A stretch of DNA of 64,000 bases from NCBI RefSeq assembly GCF_000738775.1, contig NZ_JPOC01000007.1, forward strand, positions 62,001 to 126,000, in the 5' to 3' direction. The notes beneath the pieces were generated by a model. It saw only the letters and a program-made list of their open reading frames with translations. It did no database searches and was not told the DNA's origin. The DNA comes from Prescottella defluvii. GTDB lineage: Bacteria > Actinomycetota > Actinomycetes > Mycobacteriales > Mycobacteriaceae. Positions 42,036 through 49,925 of the stretch are shown one piece after another (the first letter of the stretch is position 1; the number at the start of each line of letters is the position of its first letter). The translations under genes were made by a program, and so were the position numbers.

Positions 42036-42199
42036 TTCGTTCCCCTTTGTCCCTGTGAAGCGGGTGCTTCGCCTTGCCGCCGTTCTCGGCGCCACTGCAT
42101 GTGTAGCCGACCGGACGAGGCGATTCCAAGCGGCGAAAGCCCTGAATCGCAATCCATTACAGAATGGAAACGCCCACGCGCTCAGGCGTAAAAATCACG

Positions 42200-44707
42200 T
42201 CACGTGGCGTTAACACCGAGCGCCCGCACCCGCAGATCGCGGGCCAGATGATCGCGCTGTTCGATCACCAGACGGCGCAGCGCACCGGGCGCGTCCGCGT
42301 TGACGTCCAGCCAGGTGTCGACGGGGCCGAGCGCATCGGACGCCGGAAAGAGACCGAGCACGATGCGGCGGGCGATCTCGATGCTCCGCTCGGCCCACAC
42401 GGCCCGGATCGCGGCGAAATAGGCGTCGTCGTACCGCGCGACGAGGTCACGGCGCTCACCGGCCCGGAAGCCGCCGATGACGGCGTCGAGGTGGTCGTTG
42501 GTCAGGGTCGTGTCCTCGAGCGCCGACGCCCACGCCCGAGCCTTGACGTCGGCGTCGGGGCGGGCCGCCAGCGCGCGCAGGCGGGCGGTCCGCCCGGACG
42601 CGGTGTCGTCGCGGTCCAGTTCACCGTCCAGATCACCCTGCCCGGCGTGCCCGGTCGCACTCAGCGCGGTCCACAGGGACCACCGCAGATCCGGGTCCAG
42701 GGCCAGGCCGTCGGGCGCCGGGCGGACCCCGTCGAGCAGCCCCCGGATGTCCGCCGCCCGCCGGCCGTCGACGACGGCCGCGGATGCGACCGCGCGCGCC
42801 CAGGCCAGCTGGGCGCCGGATCCGGATTCCGCGTTGCGCATTGCAGCCCAGCATGATTCGAGCCACAGTTCACGCCAGCCGGCCCGATCCGCGTCCGGCA
42901 GGTAGTGCCCGATCGCGAACGCGGCATTCGCGAGGACCGCGGCGAGCAGGGCCATGTTGGTCTCGGCCGGCGCGAACCCGCGCGCCATCGCCAGGTAGCG
43001 CCGGGGATCGAGTTCGCCGTCGCGGGTCGCGTTCCACAGCGCCGACCAGACGAGTCCCCGCGCCAACGGATCCACGAGGCGGTCCAGGGAGCGCTCCACC
43101 GTCGCGAGGGAACCGGCGTCGAGGCGCACCTTCGCATACGTGAGGTCGCCGTCGTTGAGCAGTCGCAGCGGCGCGGGCGCCAGGTCGAGCGGTGTCCGCT
43201 CGGCGACCACATCCAACTCCACGCGATCGCGTCGCACCAGATCGCCGGCATCGTCGAAGTCGTAGAGTCCGACGGCCAGGCGGTGCGGCCGCGGATCGGT
43301 CTGCACGATCTCGTACCCGCCGTCCCCGGACTCCAGTGTCAGCGTCGACATCCCGGTGGTCTGCAACCACGCCTGTGCCCACTCCGCGAGGTCCCGGCCC
43401 GAGGACGCCGACAACTCCGTCAGCAGGTCGGCCAGCGTCGTGTTGCCGAACGCGTGCTCACGGAAGTACCGACGGGAGCCCTCGAAGAACGCGTCCCGAC
43501 CCACGTAGGCCACCAACTGCTTGAGGACGCTGGCGCCCTTGGCGTACGTGATGCCGTCGAAGTTCAGCTTCGCGGCCTCGAGATCGACGATGTCGGCCAC
43601 GATGGGATGGGTGGTGGGCAGTTGGTCCTGCGAGTACGCCCACGCCTTCCGCCGGTTCGCGAACGCAACCCACGCATCGGTCCACTCGGTGGCCTCGACG
43701 CTCGCGAGAGCGCCCATGAAGTCGGCGAACGACTCCTTGAGCCACAGGTCGTCCCACCACACCATCGTCACCAGATCGCCGAACCACATGTGCGCCATCT
43801 CGTGCAGGATCGTGTTGGCGCGGCCCTCGTACTGTGCGGCCGTGGCGGCACCCCGGAAGACGTAGGCCTCCGTGAACGTGACGCAGCCCGGATTCTCCAT
43901 CGCCCCCAGGTTGTATTCGGGCACGAACACCTGGTCGTACTTGCCCCACGGATACGGAAAGTCGAAGTGCTCGGCGAAGAAGTCCAGTCCCTGCTTCGTC
44001 ACCTCGACGATGGTGTCGGCATCCAGATACTGCGCCAGCGACGCGCGGCACAGCACACCGAGCGGAACAGTGAGATCGTCACGTTCCCAGACGGATTCGA
44101 CGCGATGGTACGGTCCCGCAACGATCGCGGTGATGTAGGTGGAGATGGGCAGCGTGGGAGAGAACTCGACGACCTGACGGGTGTCGTCGAGGCGTCGGTG
44201 CGCCGCCGGACGGTTGGACATCACCTCCCAGCCCCCGGGCGCGGTGACCACGAACGTGAACGGCGCCTTCATGTCCGGCTGCTCGAAGCAGGCGAACACC
44301 CGGCGCGCATCCGACGGCTCGTACTGCGTGTAGAGATACGTCGCACCGTCGACGGGATCGTCGAACCGGTGCAGCCCCTCCCCCGAGCGGCTGTACGCAC
44401 CCACCGCGTGGATCACGACGGTGTTCGATGCGCGGAGCCCTCGCAGCGCGATACGGGCGCCGTCGAACTCGGTGTCGACGGCCTCACCGTTGACGGTCAC
44501 CGAGAGGACCTCGGGACCGAGAAAGTCGAGCCAGGTCTCGGCCGTCCCGGGCGCCACGCAGTCGAACTCGACGGTCGTCGACGTCGCGAAGCCCGGCACG
44601 GAACCGTCCGGCGCCCCGGAGACGTCGAGTTCGACACGATAGGAACGGACGGTCACGGCGGCCGAACGCGCGGCGGCCTCGGCACGGGTCAGGTTCGCGG
44701 TACTCAC
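42200..44707 (-). CDS. pepN: aminopeptidase N (M1 family)
   Basis: An 835-residue cytoplasmic zinc aminopeptidase. GAMEN (268-272) is the exopeptidase motif, HEMAH (302-306) with E325 binds zinc. The C-terminal ERAP1-like helical domain runs to the end. It removes N-terminal residues from peptides in protein turnover. Length and order match actinobacterial PepN. The gene stands alone, divergent from the enoyl-CoA hydratase. Confidence 0.96.
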   Translation of the reverse strand: MSTANLTRAEAAARSAAVTVRSYRVELDVSGAPDGSVPGFATSTTVEFDCVAPGTAETWLDFLGPEVLSVTVNGEAVDTEFDGARIALRGLRASNTVVIHAVGAYSRSGEGLHRFDDPVDGATYLYTQYEPSDARRVFACFEQPDMKAPFTFVVTAPGGWEVMSNRPAAHRRLDDTRQVVEFSPTLPISTYITAIVAGPYHRVESVWERDDLTVPLGVLCRASLAQYLDADTIVEVTKQGLDFFAEHFDFPYPWGKYDQVFVPEYNLGAMENPGCVTFTEAYVFRGAATAAQYEGRANTILHEMAHMWFGDLVTMVWWDDLWLKESFADFMGALASVEATEWTDAWVAFANRRKAWAYSQDQLPTTHPIVADIVDLEAAKLNFDGITYAKGASVLKQLVAYVGRDAFFEGSRRYFREHAFGNTTLADLLTELSASSGRDLAEWAQAWLQTTGMSTLTLESGDGGYEIVQTDPRPHRLAVGLYDFDDAGDLVRRDRVELDVVAERTPLDLAPAPLRLLNDGDLTYAKVRLDAGSLATVERSLDRLVDPLARGLVWSALWNATRDGELDPRRYLAMARGFAPAETNMALLAAVLANAAFAIGHYLPDADRAGWRELWLESCWAAMRNAESGSGAQLAWARAVASAAVVDGRRAADIRGLLDGVRPAPDGLALDPDLRWSLWTALSATGHAGQGDLDGELDRDDTASGRTARLRALAARPDADVKARAWASALEDTTLTNDHLDAVIGGFRAGERRDLVARYDDAYFAAIRAVWAERSIEIARRIVLGLFPASDALGPVDTWLDVNADAPGALRRLVIEQRDHLARDLRVRALGVNAT

Positions 44708-44838
44708 ACCCCGATCCTGCCAGCCTCGCCATCGAACGGACGCGCACCGGTGTCCGGCCTTCCCCTCTCGTGACCCGACTTCGCCCTACCGTCCCGGGTA
44801 GCATCGGGCACTGCCACCCGACATGACGGAGAAGCGCG

Positions 44839-45618
44839 ATGAACGACGTCGTCAGAACCGAGATCGACCCGGAAACCGGTATCGGCACCATCGCCCTGGA
44901 TCAGCCCGACCAACGAAATCCGCTGTCCATCAGCATGATGCGTCAGGTCACCACCGCACTGCGAGCGATGGCCGACGACGCAACCGTACGGGCGGTCGTG
45001 CTGAGCGCGACCGGCCCAGTGTTCTCGGCCGGCCACGACCTGTCCGAGATGCTCGACCGCAGCCTCGAAGGGGAGCGGGAGGTCTTCGAGGTGTGCACCG
45101 CGATGATGGACACCGTGCAGGCGATTCCGCAGCCGGTGATCGCCGCGGTGCAGGGGCCGGCGATCGCAGCCGGTTGTCAGTTGGCCGCGTCGTGCGACCT
45201 GGTGGTCGCGTCGTCGAACGCGGTATTCGGAACCCCAGGCGTGCGGATCGGGCTGTTCTGCTCCACCCCCATGGTCGCCCTCAGCCGAGCGGTCGGCCGC
45301 AAGCGGGCGATGCAGATGCTGCTCACCGGCGAGACGATCGACGCCGGCACCGCCGCCGACTGGGGCCTGGTCAACATCGTGGTCGCCGCCGACGAACTGC
45401 AGGCCCGGGCGCGGGATCTGGCCTCGAAGATCGCCGAATCCAGCCCGTTGACCCTCGCGATCGGCAAGCAGGCGTTCTACCGGCAGATCGACCTGCCCCA
45501 GGACGAGGCGTACGAACTGATGGCCGAGACTATGGCCACCAACGCGATCACCTGCGACGCGCAGGAAGGGATGAGCGCCTTCCTCGAGAAGCGAAAGCCG
45601 ACGTGGAAGGGCAAATGA
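44839..45618 (+). CDS. enoyl-CoA hydratase/isomerase family (ECHDC3-like)
   Basis: A 259-residue crotonase-fold protein. The oxyanion-hole segments are FSAGHDLSEM and IAAVQGPAIAAGCQLAASCDLVVAS, and FGTPGVRIGLFCSTPMVALSRAVG follows. Where classical hydratases have two catalytic Glu, this protein has other residues, as in ECHDC3-like members, so the reaction may not be simple hydration. An ATG at 44839 follows GGAGAAG. It is followed 108 bp later by the integration-host-factor-like gene. Confidence 0.88.
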   Translation: MNDVVRTEIDPETGIGTIALDQPDQRNPLSISMMRQVTTALRAMADDATVRAVVLSATGPVFSAGHDLSEMLDRSLEGEREVFEVCTAMMDTVQAIPQPVIAAVQGPAIAAGCQLAASCDLVVASSNAVFGTPGVRIGLFCSTPMVALSRAVGRKRAMQMLLTGETIDAGTAADWGLVNIVVAADELQARARDLASKIAESSPLTLAIGKQAFYRQIDLPQDEAYELMAETMATNAITCDAQEGMSAFLEKRKPTWKGK

Positions 45619-45726
45619 GACGAATTGCCACGGCTTTTCGACACGCGGGTCCCAGTTGACGCGCGCGACAGCGATTCTCGCTCTAGCCTGAAGCGCATCC
45701 GGGTTCCGTGAGAGAGAGGCACATCG

Positions 45727-46038
45727 ATGGCATTGCCCACCTTGACCCCCGAACAGCGCGCTGCAGCACTGGAAAAGGCTGCAGCGTCCCGCAAGGCGCG
45801 GTCCGCACTGAGAGAAGATCTCAAGGCGGGCAAGCTCACCCTTGTGGAAGTTCTAGACAAGGCGGATACCGACGAACTGGTCGGTAAGACGAAGGTGCTC
45901 TACCTGCTCGAATCCCTACCCAAGGTGGGGAAGATCAAGGCCCGTGACATCGCCGAGTCCGTCGGCATCGCCGAGACGCGGCGCGTCTCCGGGCTGGGCG
46001 CACGTCAGCGCGCCGACCTTATCGCCAAGCTCAGCTGA
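45727..46038 (+). CDS. mihF: actinobacterial integration host factor (diverged copy)
   Basis: A 103-residue nucleoid protein of the actinobacterial IHF family, recognised by MALPTLTPEQRAAALEKAAASRKAR, the helix-two-turn-helix region KTKVLYLLESLPKVGKIKARDIAESVGI and RRVSGLGARQRADL. It binds and bends DNA. The usual gene lies beside gmk; here the neighbours are an enoyl-CoA hydratase and a kinase, and the central region (EDLKAGKLTLVEVLDKADTDELVG) differs from the typical mycobacterial protein. It may therefore be a second copy. GAGAGAGG precedes the ATG. Confidence 0.9.
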   Translation: MALPTLTPEQRAAALEKAAASRKARSALREDLKAGKLTLVEVLDKADTDELVGKTKVLYLLESLPKVGKIKARDIAESVGIAETRRVSGLGARQRADLIAKLS

Positions 46039-46047
46039 CACAGCTCT

Positions 46048-46086
46048 CCGCGTCGGCCCGAACCCCCACGGTGCGGGTCGACGCGG
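46048..46086 (+). terminator. terminator hairpin after IHF gene
   Basis: CCGCGTCG-G-CCCG (46048-46060) pairs with CGGG-T-CGACGCGG (46074-46086) apart from one G-T pair, with a 13-base loop. It begins 10 bp after the IHF stop and precedes the convergent kinase gene. Confidence 0.6.
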
Positions 46087-46098
46087 CTGTGACCGGAC

Positions 46099-46980
46099 TC
46101 AGCGCGCCAACAGCATTCGCGCAATGGCGGCCTGTTGGTCCGCCAAGCGACATTCGCCGCCCTCGATGTCCCACAGTCCGTTCTGCAGGATTCTGCCGAG
46201 CGTCCATGCCCGCGCCCGCTCCCGATCGAGGTCGAGCACGTCGGTCATGAGGTCGAACCGCCACGCGGTCTCCGCCGGGTCGTAGCGGTTGACGAGCGCG
46301 GGCAGCAACTCGAAACCCGGGTCGCCGGCGAGCGGTTTCGGGTCGATCACGATCCACGGTTCACGCTCCGACGCGAGCACGTTGTCGTAGTGCAGATCCC
46401 AGTGCAGCAACCGGTCCCCGGGTTCGGCGACGACGTCCCGCAGCGCCCCGGCGCAATCGATCAGCAGCCTGCGGTCGTCGTCGGTCGCCAGCCGGGTCAC
46501 CGCGCCGGGCACATCCTCGAGCATCGCCGCGGCCACGTCCCCGAGGCGGCGCATCCCCCCAGGGGCCGGCCGAGACGTCAGCCGGGACAACAGTTCCGCG
46601 ATGATCTGCACCGCGGCCCGTGCATCCGTACTCGACAGGTGCCGAGAGAAGTCCAACCGTTCCAGGAGCATCGCGCCTGTCGCGGGATCGTGCTCCAGCA
46701 GGCGCACGGCCCCGTCGCCGTTCCACACACGCAGCGCCGCAGGCTCGCCGACACTCTCGTCGTCCACAACCTGCAACTTGAGCACCGATTCGCCGCCGTC
46801 CCGGGACCGAACCGGCAGGACCAGCGCCGTCTGCCCGTGCATCGCGGGACCGTCGGGCCGCAGCTCCCAGCGCTCGAGAAGCTCGTCCACCAACTCCGGC
46901 AGGGCCGCGACGAACGCCCGTCCGGCCGCTCCGCCGTGCTTGTTCTGCGTCGCGATCAACGCGGCGGGAATCTCGATCAT
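46099..46980 (-). CDS. aminoglycoside/hydroxyurea phosphotransferase-like kinase (APH(6) type)
   Basis: A 293-residue kinase of the APH(6)/hydroxyurea-phosphotransferase family, which phosphorylates streptomycin-like or other hydroxy compounds. It shows TALVLPVRSRDGGESVLKLQVVDDES (ATP-binding Lys), the catalytic HWDLHYDNVL loop, and VIDPKPLAGDPGFELLP (metal-binding Asp). Whether it gives resistance is unknown; chromosomal members may have housekeeping substrates. Confidence 0.88.
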   Translation of the reverse strand: MIEIPAALIATQNKHGGAAGRAFVAALPELVDELLERWELRPDGPAMHGQTALVLPVRSRDGGESVLKLQVVDDESVGEPAALRVWNGDGAVRLLEHDPATGAMLLERLDFSRHLSSTDARAAVQIIAELLSRLTSRPAPGGMRRLGDVAAAMLEDVPGAVTRLATDDDRRLLIDCAGALRDVVAEPGDRLLHWDLHYDNVLASEREPWIVIDPKPLAGDPGFELLPALVNRYDPAETAWRFDLMTDVLDLDRERARAWTLGRILQNGLWDIEGGECRLADQQAAIARMLLAR

Positions 46981-47027
46981 CCCGACGATTCTACGAAGAG
47001 CACGAACCGACCGGTCCCGGCCCGAGC

Positions 47028-47375
47028 TCAGTGCAGGCGGTTCGCCCAGTCCTCCGGTACCCGCTCACGCGGGCCCGGAACCGTCTGGTCGGTCGGATGA
47101 CTGTGCGGCGGAGCCAGTTCCGGCCCCTCGGCGAGGACCTGCGTCCGGTAGTCCCAGAACCACTCCTCACCGGGCTCGAAGCTCTGGATGATCGGGTGTC
47201 CGGACACCGCCGCGTGCGCGCTCGCATGTTGGGCGGGCGAGGAGTCGCAGCAGCCGACGTGTCCACAGGCGGCACATCGGCGCAGGTGGAACCACCAACC
47301 GCCCGACGCGTCGCACTCGGCGCAGCCCGGTCCGCTCGGTGTCGCGCCGGGATCGATCTCCGCGGTCTCGCTCAT
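47028..47375 (-). CDS. UBP-type zinc-finger protein
   Basis: A 115-residue protein from ATG 47375 (GAGGAGG 9 bases upstream). Almost the whole length is a ZnF-UBP domain: CAECDASGGWWFHLRRCAACGHVGCCDSSPAQHASAHAAVSGHPIIQSFEPGEEWFWDY, with the expected Cys and His zinc ligands. In eukaryotes this domain binds the ubiquitin C-terminus; in actinobacteria its role is unknown. It is divergent from the flavin monooxygenase and might share its promoter. Confidence 0.9.
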   Translation of the reverse strand: MSETAEIDPGATPSGPGCAECDASGGWWFHLRRCAACGHVGCCDSSPAQHASAHAAVSGHPIIQSFEPGEEWFWDYRTQVLAEGPELAPPHSHPTDQTVPGPRERVPEDWANRLH

Positions 47376-47553
47376 CTGTGGTGCCTCCTCGGACGGCCGG
47401 GTGACGGTGTGTGCTCGACGTGGGCACCATTGTTCGCTGGACCCCCACCTCACGTCGAGTGGATCGGGCCTCGGGTTTGCTCGCACGGGACGGGGCGGTC
47501 GGGCTACGGTGCAATACAGAGGTGGTTCACCAGTCCCAGCATCGGGAGGACCC

Positions 47554-49101
47554 ATGAACCTCGAACGCCCCACCGGTTCCGCGCCGATTCCCGGCCCCGA
47601 ACCCGAGCACGTCGACGTCCTCATCGTCGGTGCCGGGCTGTCCGGAATCGGCGTCGCCTGCCGGCTCCGCAGGACGTGTCCGGGACGGACCTTCGCGATC
47701 TTCGAGGCCCGGGCCGTCTCCGGAGGCACGTGGGACCTGTTCCGATACCCGGGTGTCCGGTCCGACTCCGACGTCCAGACCTACGGATACGACTTCAAGC
47801 CGTGGAAGGGCCGCCAGGCGCTCGCACCCGCGGCCGACATCCTCGGCTACATCCGCGACACCGCCCTCGAGTACGACGTCGAATCCCGTATCCGGTACCA
47901 CCACAAGGTGATCCGTGCCGACTGGTCGTCGGCGGACGCCCGCTGGACGGTGACCGCCCGGCACGGCGACACCGACGAGACCGTGACGGTCACGACCGAC
48001 TGGTTGTTCTGCGCGAGTGGCTACTACAACTACGACAAGGGCTACACACCGCAGTTTCCCGGCGCCGAGCGCTTCGGCGGCCGGATCGTGCATCCCCAGG
48101 CGTGGCCCGAGGACCTCGACTACACCGGCAAGCGGGTGGTGGTGATCGGCTCCGGCGCCACCGCGGTGACGCTGATCCCGGCGATGGCCGATGCCACCGA
48201 GCACGTCACCATGCTGCAGCGCTCACCGTCCTACGTTCTCCCGCTGCCCGCGACGGACCCGCTCTCGGACCTGTTCCGTCGGGTGCTCGGAGACCAGCGC
48301 GGCTACCGACTGGCCCGCAAGAAGAACACCATGCTGAACTTCCTGGTGTACCGGCTGGCTCGACGCTTCCCCAAACAGGCGCGGGCGGTCATCCGCCGGC
48401 TCAACATCCGTCTCCTACCGTCCGGTTTCGATGTCGACACCCACTTCAACCCCGCCTACGACCCGTGGATCCAGCGACTGTGCATCGTCCCGGGCGGCGA
48501 CCTGTTCAAGACGATCTCCAGGGGCAAGGCATCGGTGGTCACCGACAGGATCGAGACATTCGACGAGGACGGCATCCTGCTGACGTCCGGGAAGCACATC
48601 GATGCGGACATCATCATCACCGCAACCGGACTCGACCTGCTCTTCATCGGCGGCATCGAACTCCGCATCGACGGCGACCCGATCGACGTCACGAAGCGGC
48701 TCACGTTCAAGGGCACGATGCTCTCCGACGTCCCGAACTTCTCGTTCGCCTTCGGCTACCTCAACGGGCCGTGGACGCTCAAGGTCGATCTGATCTCGGA
48801 CCACCTGTGTCGGGTACTGGACGAGATGGATCGGCGAGACGCCCCCATCGTCTTCGCGCACAAGGCCGGATCGGGCACCGAGACCGCGCCGCAGTTCGAC
48901 TTCACGTCCGGATACCTCCAACGAGGTTTGGATCGGCTCCCCCAGACCGGCACCGAGGAACCCTGGAACCTACCGATGGACTACTACAAGGACGTCGTCG
49001 CATTGCGGGACGCCCCGGTCGACGACGGCACCCTGACGTTCGCGAGGCGGATCGAGCCGACGCCGGCCCGGCCGGACGACGATCTCGTCAGCCCCGACTG
49101 A
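47554..49101 (+). CDS. Baeyer-Villiger-type flavin monooxygenase (EthA-like)
   Basis: A 515-residue class B flavin monooxygenase. FAD-binding GAGLSG is at 26-31, the BVMO fingerprint F174-x-G-x3-H180-x3-W184 is complete, and the NADPH-binding GSGATA is at 199-204. It inserts oxygen into ketones or oxidises sulfides. The arrangement with the EthA/Rv3854c group is close. ATG 47554 follows GGGAGGA; longer frames overlapping the UBP gene are shadows. Confidence 0.93.
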   Translation: MNLERPTGSAPIPGPEPEHVDVLIVGAGLSGIGVACRLRRTCPGRTFAIFEARAVSGGTWDLFRYPGVRSDSDVQTYGYDFKPWKGRQALAPAADILGYIRDTALEYDVESRIRYHHKVIRADWSSADARWTVTARHGDTDETVTVTTDWLFCASGYYNYDKGYTPQFPGAERFGGRIVHPQAWPEDLDYTGKRVVVIGSGATAVTLIPAMADATEHVTMLQRSPSYVLPLPATDPLSDLFRRVLGDQRGYRLARKKNTMLNFLVYRLARRFPKQARAVIRRLNIRLLPSGFDVDTHFNPAYDPWIQRLCIVPGGDLFKTISRGKASVVTDRIETFDEDGILLTSGKHIDADIIITATGLDLLFIGGIELRIDGDPIDVTKRLTFKGTMLSDVPNFSFAFGYLNGPWTLKVDLISDHLCRVLDEMDRRDAPIVFAHKAGSGTETAPQFDFTSGYLQRGLDRLPQTGTEEPWNLPMDYYKDVVALRDAPVDDGTLTFARRIEPTPARPDDDLVSPD

Positions 49102-49110
49102 CCCGCCCGC

Positions 49111-49803
49111 TCAGTTGCTACTGCTACTGCTGCTGGTGTTCGACGGCATCCGCGCCTGAAGCCAGTCCACCAGGTCTGTGGCGCTGCGGGTCTGCATCCA
49201 CACCCGCCCCGGCCCGGTGAACTCGGTGACGATGCCCTCGCCACCGAGAATCATCGACTTCCACCCGCCCGCCTTGCGGATGCGGTACTGGACCGTCTCG
49301 TCGAAGGCGACGACGTGGCCGGAATCGAGCGTCATCGTCTCGCCCGCCGCGAGGGTCACCGACCGGATGGCACCGTAGCTGGACAGCAGGATCTCGCCGT
49401 TTCCACTGCACCGCAACAGAACCAACCCGGCACCGCTGAAGAATCCCTTGCTGCCACCCCACTTGGAGTCGACGTCGACGGTCGCGTCGGATGCCAGCCA
49501 GCAACCGGACTGGACGAGCAGCGCCGTCCCCTCGTCGATGGTGGTTTCGACCAGATCGCCCGGGAGCGCGCCGGCGACGCCCACCACACCTCCGCTCTCG
49601 CTGCCGAAGTCGTTGACGAAGAAGCTCGAGCCGCCCAGCGAACGACGAAGGCCCTTCAGGAAGCCGCCGCGCGTCGAGGTGGTGATGGAAATGTCCCCTC
49701 GCATCATCGCCATCGCTCCGGCCTCGACGCGGACCGATCCCCCGGCGGGGACACTGATTTCGGCGAATGCGAACGCGGGTCCGCAACTGATCTCGGTCTT
49801 CAT
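49111..49803 (-). CDS. AIM24/TIGR00266-family protein
   Basis: A 230-residue protein of the AIM24 (TIGR00266) family, a beta-trimeric fold of unknown function related to mitochondrial AIM24. Seen are FAFAEISVPAGGSVRVEAGAMAMM at the N-terminus, GGFLKGLRRSLGGSSFFVNDF, and GSGLVLL-like core strands. The last residues are a Ser run (NTSSSSSSN) that looks like a short codon repeat rather than a domain. It converges on the monooxygenase with 9 bp between stops. Confidence 0.9.
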   Translation of the reverse strand: MKTEISCGPAFAFAEISVPAGGSVRVEAGAMAMMRGDISITTSTRGGFLKGLRRSLGGSSFFVNDFGSESGGVVGVAGALPGDLVETTIDEGTALLVQSGCWLASDATVDVDSKWGGSKGFFSGAGLVLLRCSGNGEILLSSYGAIRSVTLAAGETMTLDSGHVVAFDETVQYRIRKAGGWKSMILGGEGIVTEFTGPGRVWMQTRSATDLVDWLQARMPSNTSSSSSSN

Positions 49804-49925
49804 GACGTCCCTCTCGACGGGTGTGAAGCTCGCATTCCGGGCAGTGCCGTCACAGTACCGGGATCCGACGGCCCGACACCGGATTCGACACGGGGCGGCG
49901 CATCCGGCGCGGTACCGTCGAACGT

